NCBI RefSeq assembly: GCF_000311785.1
Contig: NZ_HE978547.1
Coordinates: forward strand, 1-64,000
Source: Brevibacillus massiliensis
GTDB lineage: Bacteria > Bacillota > Bacilli > Brevibacillales > Brevibacillaceae
DNA length: 64,000 nt
Direction: 5' to 3'
Position numbers and translations under genes: made by a program. This document shows positions 34,407-43,252 of the stretch, in pieces; positions within the stretch are counted from its first letter, which is position 1, and each line of letters opens with the position of its first letter. The notes beneath the pieces are model-generated. The model was not told where the DNA came from and ran no database searches. It saw only the letters and a program-made list of their open reading frames with translations.

Positions 34407-35311
34407 ATTTCCTTGCCTCCTCTGTGTAGAGGGCGAAGGGCAACATGACGGATGATTTCGCCGCCCGCAAGAATCGCCAGAAATGCCCCCAGCATCAAGA
34501 CCCGCCCTTCAAAATCAGCCGTAAGCGGATCAAAGTGATGAGGATTGTTCACCAACAAGCTGATCACAAAGACGAACGGCATGACGCTTAGCAGATTTAC
34601 CTGGGCGAGAATTTGGGACATTGCTGCCCGCTGCCTTCTCAGTATTTGCCGTCTCCGTAAGATAGAAGAGGCAGCCGAATCCACAGTTTTCGCCAGATTC
34701 CCCCCCAAGTCCCGCTGGATGAGCACGATCGAGGCCAAATGCAAGACGTCGGCCGAACCAGTCTGTCGATACAGCATCTGCAAGGCGGTCTCAAGGGGAA
34801 TTCCTCCCCTCAGCAGTTCGACAACCCGTCTGTATTCGGTACGGACCATCTCTCCCACAAACGGACTGTCAGCTGCCTGCTCAAACGCATGCAGGTAGGA
34901 TGGGTTTGCCCGCAGCGCTCCAGCCATGATCCGCAGCGCCCGAACATTCCCCTCCTCAAACCGACTGCTCCGATTCGCCATCTTCACCCGCAAAAAACGC
35001 TCGCTAAACAAAATACCCACGAGCAATGCCGGCAGCCCCAGCCACCACGAGTGCAGGACAAAGCTGCAAAGGAGATAGCTTATTCCTCCAGTGATCCCTG
35101 AAAGCGCCATATACTGTACAGCGCTAAAGCGAATTTGCGCCCGCTCCAATCTTTCCTGCAATTTGTCCAGCAGGTTCTTTTTCCCTTTTATAAGTTGACT
35201 GCCAACGACATGGCTTTCCCCGTTGAACGGTATGCCCGCTTTCACAATCGGATAAAACAACACAACGACAAAAACACCGGCTGCGACTGACATGTATAAG
35301 GCCAATGCCAT
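34403..35311 (-). CDS. tadB: TadB platform protein
   Basis: 302 residues, membrane segments at both ends around a T2SSF domain: VRALRIMAGALRANPSYLHAFEQAA and IVLIQRDLGGNLAKTVDSAASSILRRRQILRR-type helices, which are the usual TadB hallmarks. It works with TadC and the CpaF motor. Coupled to tadC by overlap; 11 bases separate it from the ATPase gene before. Confidence 0.93.
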   Translation of the reverse strand: MALALYMSVAAGVFVVVLFYPIVKAGIPFNGESHVVGSQLIKGKKNLLDKLQERLERAQIRFSAVQYMALSGITGGISYLLCSFVLHSWWLGLPALLVGILFSERFLRVKMANRSSRFEEGNVRALRIMAGALRANPSYLHAFEQAADSPFVGEMVRTEYRRVVELLRGGIPLETALQMLYRQTGSADVLHLASIVLIQRDLGGNLAKTVDSAASSILRRRQILRRQRAAMSQILAQVNLLSVMPFVFVISLLVNNPHHFDPLTADFEGRVLMLGAFLAILAGGEIIRHVALRPLHRGGKEI

Positions 35312-35322
35312 AGCTTCCTCCC

Positions 35323-36810
35323 TTACCTATTTACAGGAGTGGAAAAAAAGACTTGATCGATCTCTTCCTTCGTCAACCCTTTCGCCAACCACTTGCGAAT
35401 AATCCGCTCCGGCTTGTAGCCTGTCCATTTAAACTGGCCGACCACCTTTCCGTTGACCACTCCGGTTGGCTCATAGACGTAAATATCCTGCAGATAGACC
35501 CGGCCCGGAATGACGTGTTTTACATTGCAGGCCCGGCGAATCCATTCCTCATGCGATTCCCCGGTTCCGACTACCTCTGTAATGGCGACGACTTTACGGC
35601 TCCCGTCCTCTTCAAACCGCTTTACCTGAACGATCAAATCAAGTGCCGATCCAATCATCAATTTGCGTTCTGCAGAACTGTAAGATTCGTTCGCTTTCCC
35701 GAACAAAATCGGCAGGGTTGAATCGATTAAGCCGCGGGGGGAATTGGCGTGGGCCGTACTCCAGCTCCCCGGGTGATCGGTATTCATCGCCCACAATATG
35801 TCCACGATCTCCCCGCCCCTCGTCTCCCCGACGACGATCACATCGGGCCGTTTTCTCAGCGACAGGCGAACGCAGTCCTGGATGGAAAACCCCCCCTTCC
35901 CCTCGTGATTGGGAGGTTTGGCAAGAAAGCGGCGGACGTAGGGATGACGAAAGTTCATTTCCAATACATCTTCAATCGTAATAATGCTCAAATGGTCGGG
36001 AATGTAATTGGAGAGCAGATTGAGCAGATGCGTTTTGCCTGAACCGGTTCCGCCGCTCACGATACCGGAGGTCCGGGCAAGTCCAATCGACCATTTTAAA
36101 AACTGCAGCATCGGCTCACAAATAGAGCCGAAGCGCAAATACTCCTCTTCGGACAGCAGGTCGCGATGTTTGCGGATCGTCAGCATGTGACCGTCCGGTG
36201 AGATTGCACGATGGGTTGCAGCGATCCGCGACCCTTCCGGCAATTGGGTGTTCAGCTCCGCTCTGGTTTCGTTAAACTCGCGACCCATGGTAGCAGCAAT
36301 TTGCTCAATCAACCGCAACAAATGTTCCTCATCCCGAAAGATCCTCGTCTGAAGCGGATCCAGCTTCCCCGTACTCTTTCTTTCCACTACTACCCAATCA
36401 TGCCGATGCACCAGGATTTCCGTGATATCAGGATCGTTGAGCAAGGGATCGAGCGGCCCCCAGCCAGTCAAATCCTGTACTAATTTTTGCACCTCCATGT
36501 CCATTTGACTGCTTGTCAAAGGCGCCTTCATCTCCAGAAGCAGGCGGATATCCCTGATCAATTCGTCCATATACTCCTTGTTGTCCTTATCTTCCCACAG
36601 CCTCTGGCCATGCTTTTCCACAATGTTCATCTTTACTTCGGCAAGCAAACCTGGCGCCAACTGGGGGGCTTCCTGCTTTTGTGGGGCCTCTTGAAGCCAA
36701 TCGGCGGATTTTTGCTGGGCTCGCGTGTAATTGGATTGGCGAATATCACTGATGTGCATATGATTGGCCGGCAGATTTAAGCCGAGCAGCCTTTTGCGGT
36801 CAAAAGTCAT
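35323..36810 (-). CDS. tadA: Tad motor ATPase (TadA/CpaF)
   Basis: 495-residue VirB11/GspE-like ATPase of Tad pili. Walker A GGTGSGKTHLL (about residue 250), Asp box VITIEDVLEMN-like IITIEDVLEM, Walker B with catalytic glutamate VIVVGETRGGEI, and His box STAHANS are all intact. The N-terminal 130 residues are variable, as usual. ATG 36810 overlaps the CpaE stop. The complete motifs contrast with the diverged second ATPase. Confidence 0.95.
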   Translation of the reverse strand: MTFDRKRLLGLNLPANHMHISDIRQSNYTRAQQKSADWLQEAPQKQEAPQLAPGLLAEVKMNIVEKHGQRLWEDKDNKEYMDELIRDIRLLLEMKAPLTSSQMDMEVQKLVQDLTGWGPLDPLLNDPDITEILVHRHDWVVVERKSTGKLDPLQTRIFRDEEHLLRLIEQIAATMGREFNETRAELNTQLPEGSRIAATHRAISPDGHMLTIRKHRDLLSEEEYLRFGSICEPMLQFLKWSIGLARTSGIVSGGTGSGKTHLLNLLSNYIPDHLSIITIEDVLEMNFRHPYVRRFLAKPPNHEGKGGFSIQDCVRLSLRKRPDVIVVGETRGGEIVDILWAMNTDHPGSWSTAHANSPRGLIDSTLPILFGKANESYSSAERKLMIGSALDLIVQVKRFEEDGSRKVVAITEVVGTGESHEEWIRRACNVKHVIPGRVYLQDIYVYEPTGVVNGKVVGQFKWTGYKPERIIRKWLAKGLTKEEIDQVFFSTPVNR

Positions 36811-38186
36811 GTAACCCCGCTCCTTTTCCGGAATAGTCTGGACAAAAGCGAACCGGCTTTTTTGTTCTGTTCACCCGATCGATGCTCCTCTCCTGATTGC
36901 GTGATCGGTACCAGTGATTGGGCGAGGCTGATCAAGGCTTCCTTGGCCGCGGATCGGCCGCTGCTGAGCATCAGCGGCACGCCGGAATTAATCGATCGCT
37001 TCACCAAGTCATCATCAGGGACAGAGAAGATTGTCTTGCTTGAATGAAGCTGAAAGTAAGCCCGCATCTCTTCCAATGTAAACATTTCGCGGCGGGAAAG
37101 GCGGTTGATGCAAATCTGTATCCGCTCTTCCGGGTATTCCGCCTCCCGGAGCAGCTTGAGCATGCGCTGAATGTTTTCAATCGCATCGATGACAGGATTC
37201 CCCACCATGACCACCTGTTCGGCAAAGAACAGCGCCTGGATCGTGGCATCGGTCGTATCAGGGGCTGTATCCAGCAAGATCACATCGTACTCGCTCTGCT
37301 TCAAGGCCTGTAAAATCAGATACAGGTGATAATCCTTGATGTCAAAACTCTGCCGGATCTCCCGCGGCGAAGTCAGCACATGCAGACCAGTCTCCTGATG
37401 GACGACAACGTATTTTTGTATCTCATCGGCAGGGAGAGCCAAAGACATGCAGTACTCCTGCCACTGGGCGTGGCTGACCGCTGCCGGGTCATATCCCTCT
37501 CTCTTGGCTAGCCCGGACAATTGCTCGTCAATCGCCTCGACCCACGTAAACAGGTTCGGCGTACGGGGCAGGTTCAGGGAAGTGGCAATTGTGCCCAAGT
37601 CCAGATTGAAGTCGACGGCAAGTACCTTTAATGGCTGCCCCTCCACTGTTTGGCTCCTCCAATAGACGGCCAATTCTCTGGATACGAACGTTTTTCCCAC
37701 TCCGCCTTTCGGTCCGTACACGGTGATAAAATGCTTTGGCCGATTTGCTTTGGCAGATTGCACCGAGCCCTGCCCGCTTTGTAGCGGACGGGGCAAGTCA
37801 GCCGGAGCCGAATAGGTAGCGGGAAACTGCGTAACCAGCACCTCTAGCTGGGAAACCTGCAGGGGTTTTGCCAAAACCAATACACCCAAACTGCGTAAAA
37901 ACGGCTCCCACTGCCATTCCCTTTCCGGGCAGACAGCGATACAGACAATCTGTGGAAAGTAAAAGCGGATCTGCTGACAGACCAGGCCAGGCTCCGAATC
38001 CCTCGTGTATCCGACGACAACTGCATCCGGTTGGCAGGCCTGGACCAGTTGCAGAACCTCCGCTGCCCGGCTTGTCTCGCCGCATATCTGGATGTACGGG
38101 CTGCCCGCCAGCTTTCGCTTTACCTCTTGAACGGCTGCCGGGTCCTCCTCCACAATGATCAGACGCTTTTTTATCACACTCATCAT
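36807..38186 (-). CDS. cpaE: CpaE/TadZ-type pilus localisation ATPase
   Basis: 459 residues. The N-terminal receiver-like domain (1-115) has no proper phosphorylation pattern, as in many CpaE. The ParA/MinD part has a complete deviant Walker A YGPKGGVGKTF near 155-165 and switch VDFNLDLGTIATSLNL. It should bind ATP and place the Tad machine. Overlaps cpaB by four bases. Confidence 0.92.
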   Translation of the reverse strand: MMSVIKKRLIIVEEDPAAVQEVKRKLAGSPYIQICGETSRAAEVLQLVQACQPDAVVVGYTRDSEPGLVCQQIRFYFPQIVCIAVCPEREWQWEPFLRSLGVLVLAKPLQVSQLEVLVTQFPATYSAPADLPRPLQSGQGSVQSAKANRPKHFITVYGPKGGVGKTFVSRELAVYWRSQTVEGQPLKVLAVDFNLDLGTIATSLNLPRTPNLFTWVEAIDEQLSGLAKREGYDPAAVSHAQWQEYCMSLALPADEIQKYVVVHQETGLHVLTSPREIRQSFDIKDYHLYLILQALKQSEYDVILLDTAPDTTDATIQALFFAEQVVMVGNPVIDAIENIQRMLKLLREAEYPEERIQICINRLSRREMFTLEEMRAYFQLHSSKTIFSVPDDDLVKRSINSGVPLMLSSGRSAAKEALISLAQSLVPITQSGEEHRSGEQNKKAGSLLSRLFRKRSGVT

Positions 38187-38923
38187 CTCTCCTCCCCCGA
38201 ATCACTCCATCGCTTCTTCGTCTTGAGCAGAGCGGACGCAAATGCATGATCGCCGATACCCGGTCCCTTCGCCTCCAAACGCGATGCTTCTGCCAGGTGA
38301 ATTTTCCCGTAGTGCAGGGCATGCGTCAAAAGCACGGCCTGATCCAGCGTAAGTCCGATCGTCACGGCTGCCAACCGGGGAATTTCCCCATCCATTTCCC
38401 GCTGAATCGAAAGAATCGGCATTTCCCGCAGCAGCAGCCCGGAATGCGCCCCGTCCTGATCCTCGAAAGAAGCGTATATGTGAACTTTGCTGCCCACTGG
38501 CAAATGGGGAGTAATACCGACGATATTGTCGACCGGGATGCTCATTCCGGTCATGCCCGCCTGCAGACTGCCGCTGCTTCCGCCTTCCCCTTGCCGGTCC
38601 AAATCCCCCAACATCAGCGGTTCGCCACCTGTGACCCGGTGTGCCAGCGGCGTACCCAGGTAATACTCCGCATCCGCCCAAGGCAGCAGACCGGGTACCG
38701 GTGAACGATCGGCAGAGAAGAACCGGTTGACCGGCAGAACAGCTTTTTCGATCTGCTCTGCCTTAAGCGGCGTTCCTCCCTCGGCGACCACGCCTTCGCG
38801 AACTTTTATGTAAGAAAACATCTCCGGTTTCATCAGGTGATACGTACCGTACGCCAACGTCCCGGCAAGCAGAAGTACCGCCGCTAACCGGAAAGGGTGT
38901 ATCGCCTGCCACTTGCCCGCCAT
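38183..38923 (-). CDS. cpaB: CpaB/RcpC-like Tad assembly protein (SAF domain)
   Basis: 246 residues; N-terminal membrane helix (LAAVLLLAGTLAYGTYHL), SAF-type region with TPLAHRVTGGEPLMLGDL, then the RcpC domain (MTGMSIPVDNIVGITPHLPVGSKVHIYA). First gene of the canonical Tad operon. ATG 38923 lies seven bases after AGGAGG. The shared 16-base motif stands 52 bases upstream. Confidence 0.9.
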   Translation of the reverse strand: MAGKWQAIHPFRLAAVLLLAGTLAYGTYHLMKPEMFSYIKVREGVVAEGGTPLKAEQIEKAVLPVNRFFSADRSPVPGLLPWADAEYYLGTPLAHRVTGGEPLMLGDLDRQGEGGSSGSLQAGMTGMSIPVDNIVGITPHLPVGSKVHIYASFEDQDGAHSGLLLREMPILSIQREMDGEIPRLAAVTIGLTLDQAVLLTHALHYGKIHLAEASRLEAKGPGIGDHAFASALLKTKKRWSDSGEER

Positions 38924-38974
38924 CCGCCTTCCTCCTCTCCGCTTTCCCTCTGCCACTATGGTAATGCACCCTAG

Positions 38975-38990
38975 TAGGACAAAAAAAATA
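38975..38990 (-). promoter_or_regulatory. Shared 16-base motif, copy 2 (upstream of cpaB)
   Basis: Plus strand TAGGACAAAAAAAATA at 38975-38990, 52 bases before the cpaB start and 15/16 identical to copy 1 at 31683-31698. It lies in the divergent region between cpaB and the GAF-protein gene. Probably a shared promoter or operator of Tad genes. Confidence 0.6.
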
Positions 38991-39004
38991 ACCAAAATGG
39001 AAAA

Positions 39005-39033
39005 TTCAAAAAACTATTAACTTGCGGTATAAT
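39005..39033 (+). promoter_or_regulatory. Sigma-A-like promoter of the GAF-protein gene
   Basis: -35 TTCAAA (39005-39010), 17-base spacer, perfect -10 TATAAT (39028-39033). It reads away from the Tad locus toward the gene at 39105. Confidence 0.6.
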
Positions 39034-39104
39034 AGATCTGACAATTGATAGTTTCGACCTTGCGCCTGTGTTGTGTCCCATACTGCAGAAAGGTAACAAC
39101 GGTT

Positions 39105-39383
39105 ATGAGCGATTTTTGGAAAGAGTTGTTTAATCGCCTTCCAGATTGGTTTTTTTCCGTTACCGCAGGACTCATCTTGCTGACCTTGGCAGTTGTTTTG
39201 ATCTGGTTTATTCTCGGCGCCAAACGGTTTTCCGATGCGATGGGGCGCGAAAACAGACTGGCCATTCTGCAGGACGAGATCAGCAAAGAACGGGATAAAA
39301 GCCGGGAGAGCTCCGAAATAGCCTCGCAAATAAGCCGGGCGTTGGAGAATGCCCAAGTGTATTTGAATCAGTTGAACGCCTGA
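39105..39383 (+). CDS. Membrane anchor and coiled-coil half of a frameshifted GAF protein
   Basis: 92 residues: short amphipathic start, one membrane helix (FFSVTAGLILLTLAVVLIWFIL), then a coiled coil (ENRLAILQDEISKERDKSRESSEI) that ends at an early TGA just after QVYLNQL. In the +2 frame the helix pattern continues as ERLKKVQEHELLAEVHNLFQRL straight into the GAF part. Adding one G near 39375 would join both halves into one protein of about 260 residues. ATG 39105 has AAAGG upstream. No homolog named. Confidence 0.75.
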   Translation: MSDFWKELFNRLPDWFFSVTAGLILLTLAVVLIWFILGAKRFSDAMGRENRLAILQDEISKERDKSRESSEIASQISRALENAQVYLNQLNA

Positions 39384-39436
39384 AAAAAGTTCAGGAACAC
39401 GAGCTGCTCGCAGAGGTTCACAATCTATTTCAACGC

Positions 39437-39886
39437 TTGGTGGAGGCATTGGCTTCCGATGTAAAATACCGTCCCGGCGAACGGCACAGATGCGGCCTTT
39501 GGATCGAATCGGGCGGCGAGCTGATCCTGCTGCACGCCAGTGCCGGTTTTCCCGACCACTATCTGAGAAACAGAAGGCTCGACATCGAGAGGTCCATTGC
39601 CGGAAAATCGTTCCGCAGAGGACAAACCATCGTGCTCGACAACGTCAGGGAAAATGACGACTGGGAACCCAATCCCGAATCCAGCAGTCCGTACCTGGCG
39701 CTCATTTGCATTCCGATTGGGAGATGGGGTGTCCTCACGGTTGACGCGCTTCACCCGATGAAAGAACATGTAAAAATGATTTGCGAGCTTTACGGCTGCA
39801 TGATAGAGGGTGCAATGGAAGAGTATATGAGATTGCTTTCCGTCACGGAAATAGCAGCGTCCAAACCAGAGAAAAAGCAAGCTTGA
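39437..39886 (+). CDS. GAF-domain half of the frameshifted membrane protein
   Basis: About 150 residues of GAF type: GLWIESGGELILLHASAGF, then SIAGKSFRRGQTIVLDNV and SPYLALICIPIGRWGVLTVDA, the usual strand order. GAF domains bind small ligands or sense redox. The TTG 39437 is the first ordinary start and has no ribosome site. The frame is open upstream to beyond 39341 with no ATG or GTG start, and homologous coiled coil continues there. So it is likely the second half of the gene starting at 39105, split by a one-base loss or a sequencing error. Confidence 0.75.
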   Translation: MVEALASDVKYRPGERHRCGLWIESGGELILLHASAGFPDHYLRNRRLDIERSIAGKSFRRGQTIVLDNVRENDDWEPNPESSSPYLALICIPIGRWGVLTVDALHPMKEHVKMICELYGCMIEGAMEEYMRLLSVTEIAASKPEKKQA

Positions 39887-39912
39887 CAACACTCGATGAG
39901 GGAGTGATTCAC

Positions 39913-40107
39913 ATGATCAGCTGCGAACAAGCTCCATTCATGCGAATCGCGGCCAGGTTGGCCCTGGAAAAGGGAGTCATCTCCCAGGAGCGTTACGATG
40001 AAATTATCCGGGAGATAGAACAGGTTGAAGCAGAACAGCAAAAGACCAACGAACGGCTGCTGCGCATCACCAAATCCAAGATTCTGGAAGATAAACAGAT
40101 CGTGTGA
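39913..40107 (+). CDS. 64-residue unknown protein after the GAF gene
   Basis: A small helical, highly charged protein: SCEQAPFMRIAARLALEKGVISQERYDEIIREIEQVEAEQQKTNERLL is mostly one or two helices with coiled-coil heptads. ATG 39913 lies behind GAGGGAG. It probably shares the transcript of the GAF gene and ends at the terminator at 40132. No family recognised. Confidence 0.7.
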   Translation: MISCEQAPFMRIAARLALEKGVISQERYDEIIREIEQVEAEQQKTNERLLRITKSKILEDKQIV

Positions 40108-40131
40108 GTGCCTGCTTTAGCATGCACCAAA

Positions 40132-40171
40132 AAAATGAAGCCACAGCGCCTAAGCATTGTGGCTTCATTTT
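40132..40171. terminator. Bidirectional terminator between the GAF operon and coaX
   Basis: Stem of 12 or more pairs (AATGAAGCCACA and TGTGGCTTCATT) with A-run on the left and T-run on the right, so it can serve both convergent transcripts. It abuts the coaX stop at 40171. Confidence 0.88.
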
Positions 40172-40935
40172 TATGTATTTCGTTCGTATATCAACCGCAG
40201 CCCCTTCAGCGTCAAATTCGGATCGACGATATCGATACTGTCGGTCTCATCGGCAATCAGCGCCGCCAATCCCCCTGTCGCGATCACTTTTGGATTGGAC
40301 CTGGTCTCCGCCTTCATTCTCCAGACGATGCCCTCGACTTGGCCGATAAAGCCGTAGAATACCCCTGACTGCATGGATGCAATCGTATTTCGTCCGACAA
40401 CACTCGGCGGTTTCGCAATCTCAATCCTGGGCAGTTTGGCCGCCCGGCTGAACAACGCCTCGGTAGAAATGCCGATCCCCGGAGCGATCGCTCCGCCCCA
40501 GTAACGCGCCTGTTCATCGACATAGCAAAACGTCGAAGCCGTCCCGAAGTCGACGATCACCAGTGGAGTGCCGTAATAATGGATAGCCGCCACCGCGTTG
40601 ACGATTCGGTCCGCTCCCACTTCGCGCGGGTACTCAGATTTGATGTTTAACCCGGTCTTCACGCCTGGCCCGACGACCAGCGGTTTTTTCCGAAAGTACT
40701 TCATGCACATGCTCTCGATGGAGAAGTTCAGCGGAGGAACAACAGAAGATACGATCACGCCGTCAATCTGTTTGAACGTCAAACCCGCATTCTGAAACAA
40801 ACTGCCCACCAACATGCCGTATTCGTCCTCTGTCTTGTTGCGGTCGCTGGCGATGCGCCAGTGGTGGATGAGCTCCTCGCCCTGATACATGCCAAGTACG
40901 ATGTTGGTATTCCCTACGTCGATCACCAATAACAT
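40171..40935 (-). CDS. coaX: Type III pantothenate kinase (CoaX)
   Basis: Phosphorylates pantothenate, first step of coenzyme A synthesis. 254 residues of the ASKHA fold: [16 protein letters not shown] (phosphate 1), [31 protein letters not shown] (phosphate 2) and [29 protein letters not shown] 40935 is used; an open frame upstream lacks a ribosome site. In B. subtilis it lies between ftsH and hslO; here both intervals carry inserted genes. Confidence 0.96.
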   Translation of the reverse strand: MLLVIDVGNTNIVLGMYQGEELIHHWRIASDRNKTEDEYGMLVGSLFQNAGLTFKQIDGVIVSSVVPPLNFSIESMCMKYFRKKPLVVGPGVKTGLNIKSEYPREVGADRIVNAVAAIHYYGTPLVIVDFGTASTFCYVDEQARYWGGAIAPGIGISTEALFSRAAKLPRIEIAKPPSVVGRNTIASMQSGVFYGFIGQVEGIVWRMKAETRSNPKVIATGGLAALIADETDSIDIVDPNLTLKGLRLIYERNT

Positions 40936-41033
40936 CGCCCAAAACCCCTCTACGTCATCATTGCTCCACTTATTATAACAAAAAGGCTGGAATATATCGC
41001 TGATTTGGTCGCCCACCCAGTCACTGCTCCCAG

Positions 41034-41083
41034 CAAAAAAAGAGCCGGAATGCCCCTGTAAAAGGAAAGCTCTGTCGGCTCTT
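41034..41083 (-). terminator. Terminator after the Zur-like gene
   Basis: AGAGCCG (41041-41047) and CGGCTCT (41076-41082) pair; TTTTTTT follows on the minus strand. The loop is 28 bases. It closes the znuC-znuB-zur transcript. Confidence 0.7.
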
Positions 41084-41126
41084 GCCTGACCATTTGATCA
41101 ACCCGTCACAGAATCGCTCAAAAGGT

Positions 41127-41546
41127 TTAAACCGTTGAACACTCTTTACACGTTCCGTACACTTCAAACTTATGTCCAGTTACCTGAAAGTCATCAGGCA
41201 GATGAGACATGATGTTCATCGGACAGTCGGGCAGCGAAGAAGTTCTGCCGCACACCGTGCAGATGACATGGTGGTGATGGTGTCCGTGCCGAGAGCACGC
41301 CAGACGGTATTTGCCCTCTCCATCCAGCTCCGTCTCTTCCAGAATGCCCAATTGAACAAATGTGGACAGATTGCGGTAAACCGTATCAAAACTCAGGGTT
41401 GGATACTCTTCTTTCATCAGTTCCAAGATATCTTTTGCGGAGAGGTAACGTTTTTGCTCAGCACAGATGCGAATGATTTCCTCCCGCTTTCCCGTGTACT
41501 TAAAACCATTATCCTTAAGCATTTGCAATGCTTCCTCCACAGTCAT
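41127..41546 (-). CDS. zur: Fur-family metal regulator, probably Zur
   Basis: 139 residues: winged helix with TLSFDTVYRNLSTFVQLGIL (DNA recognition) and metal sites HGHHHHHVICTVCG and CKEC near the end, the structural zinc pair. Fur, PerR and Zur are all alike; Zur is chosen because it ends the operon of a zinc-type ABC transporter and the promoter holds a Zur-box match. Starts eight bases after the znuB end. Confidence 0.9.
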   Translation of the reverse strand: MTVEEALQMLKDNGFKYTGKREEIIRICAEQKRYLSAKDILELMKEEYPTLSFDTVYRNLSTFVQLGILEETELDGEGKYRLACSRHGHHHHHVICTVCGRTSSLPDCPMNIMSHLPDDFQVTGHKFEVYGTCKECSTV

Positions 41547-41553
41547 GATGTCT

Positions 41554-42396
41554 TTATTCCCCCCTTCTCGTCTTTATCCGTTTAACGCCAAGCACTCCGA
41601 TCAATAACAAGACGGCTATCAATACAATCGTACCGCCTGATGCCCAGTCAAGTAAATAGGAAAAGTACAAGCCTGAGAGCACCGAGGTCTCCGCAATCAA
41701 GATCGCAATCCAGATCGCCTGCCGAAAACTGCGGGCAATCTGCAGGCTGGCGGCCACGGGAATCGTAATTAAAGCGGAGATCAGAAGCACCCCGACAATC
41801 CGCATGGAAGCTGCAATCGTCAGCGCAACGAGAACCATAAACCACAGATTGATCACATTTCGGGCGACACCGGAGACACGGGCGAACTCCTCGTCAAACG
41901 AAACGACGAAGAGTTCTTTGTAAATCAAAAGAACCGTCCCGGCCACGACGACGCTTACACCGACCAAGGCCCACAAATCACTGGCCGTAACTGTGACGAT
42001 CTTGCCGAAAAGATACGAGTACAGATCCGCGTTAAACCCTTTTGCGATACTGACCAAAACCGTAAACAGGCCCAATCCGGCCGAGATGATGATCGGAATC
42101 GCCAAATCCTGATACGCTCTGTACAATTTCCGCAGCCGCTCGATAAACAGCGAGCCGACTACCGAAAACGCCATCCCGAAGAACAGCGGGTTGACACCAC
42201 CCAGCATCGCCACTTTTTTTGACAGCAGCATTCCCGCCGCCACCCCGGACAGCGTGACATGCGACAGGCCGTCAGCCATCATCGACAACCGCCGGACGAC
42301 GAGAAACGTCCCCAGCACCGGGCAGATCAAGCCGATTAAAATGCCGGAAAACAACGTATAACGCAAAAAATCATAATGCCAAAAGTCCGCTAACAT
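41554..42396 (-). CDS. znuB: Zinc-type ABC transporter permease (ZnuB, ABC-3 family)
   Basis: 280 residues, seven to eight membrane segments, typical for ABC-3 metal permeases: GILIGLICPVLGTFLVVRRLSMMADGLSHVTLSGVA at the N terminus, and SMRIVGVLLISALITIPVAASL later. It works with ZnuC. No zinc-binding lipoprotein gene (znuA) is in this cluster. Metal specificity comes from the Zur context. Confidence 0.92.
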   Translation of the reverse strand: MLADFWHYDFLRYTLFSGILIGLICPVLGTFLVVRRLSMMADGLSHVTLSGVAAGMLLSKKVAMLGGVNPLFFGMAFSVVGSLFIERLRKLYRAYQDLAIPIIISAGLGLFTVLVSIAKGFNADLYSYLFGKIVTVTASDLWALVGVSVVVAGTVLLIYKELFVVSFDEEFARVSGVARNVINLWFMVLVALTIAASMRIVGVLLISALITIPVAASLQIARSFRQAIWIAILIAETSVLSGLYFSYLLDWASGGTIVLIAVLLLIGVLGVKRIKTRRGE

Positions 42397-42440
42397 AACC
42401 GTCTCCTTCTCCTTGGATCCTATGCCATCTCATCTGGCTG

Positions 42441-43205
42441 TCAATGACTGTGGGCCAAAAGGCGAATGCCTTCGCCGTACATCGACTGCAGAATGCGGTC
42501 CTGGTTGTGGGCAAAGTCGTCTGTTGAGCCGTGAAAATGCAGGCGCCGCTGCAGACAGGCCACTTTGTTGACCCATTGCGTCATCACGCCGACATCGTGG
42601 CTGACGATCATCATCGTCATGCCTTTTTCTTCCTTTAAGGAACGAAGCAGCTCGTAAAATTGCTCGATGGAATCCTGATCCACTCCCACCGTTGGCTCGT
42701 CTAACACCAACAATTCCGGCTCCGACACAAGTGCCCTGGCGATAAAGACCCGCTGCAGCTGCCCGCCGGACAAGCTGCCGATCCGCTCTTCAGCCTTTTC
42801 CTCCAGACCGACACGCCGGATGACCTCAGCTACCTTCGCATGATGTTCGGCCCGAAAGCGACGAAACAATCCCAGTTTGCCGACCAGTCCGGAACTGACG
42901 ACTTCTCTTACCGTGGCGGGAAAGCCGCCCGTTCCGTGGGCCGCCTGCTGCGCCACGTAGCCAACCTTGGTCCAGTCGCGAAAAGAAGACAAAGGCTTGC
43001 CTAACAATTCGACAGTCCCCTCCGTCGGCGTCAGCAGCCCTAGTATCAGCTTCATCATGGTAGATTTCCCCGAACCATTCGGCCCGACGATTCCTACAAA
43101 GTCGCCTCGACGCAGCGAGAAGTCTATTCTTTCCAATACCGTCTTTCCCTCATATTGAAACGAAACGGAAGATAATCTGACAACCGCCTCTTCATTCTGT
43201 TCCAT
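42441..43205 (-). CDS. znuC: Zinc-type ABC transporter ATPase (ZnuC)
   Basis: 254 residues of ABC type: Walker A GPNGSGKST, signature LSGGQLQ, Walker B LLVLDEPT with D-loop and H-loop VSHD. ATG 43205 is the likely start, though the ribosome site (GGTGATG) is weak; an upstream start at 43217 would add four residues. First gene of znuC-znuB-zur, under a promoter with a Zur box. Confidence 0.92.
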   Translation of the reverse strand: MEQNEEAVVRLSSVSFQYEGKTVLERIDFSLRRGDFVGIVGPNGSGKSTMMKLILGLLTPTEGTVELLGKPLSSFRDWTKVGYVAQQAAHGTGGFPATVREVVSSGLVGKLGLFRRFRAEHHAKVAEVIRRVGLEEKAEERIGSLSGGQLQRVFIARALVSEPELLVLDEPTVGVDQDSIEQFYELLRSLKEEKGMTMMIVSHDVGVMTQWVNKVACLQRRLHFHGSTDDFAHNQDRILQSMYGEGIRLLAHSH

Positions 43206-43215
43206 ATACATCACC

Positions 43216-43236
43216 ATTTCATAATCATTCCGATTT
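43216..43236 (-). promoter_or_regulatory. Zur box in the znuC leader
   Basis: Minus strand AAATCGGAATGATTATGAAAT matches the Bacillus Zur-box pattern AAATCGTAATNATTACGATTT at all but four positions, as recalled. It lies just past the predicted transcript start, where a bound repressor would block polymerase. Confidence 0.65.
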
Positions 43237-43252
43237 ATGTTGTTCCTGTTTT

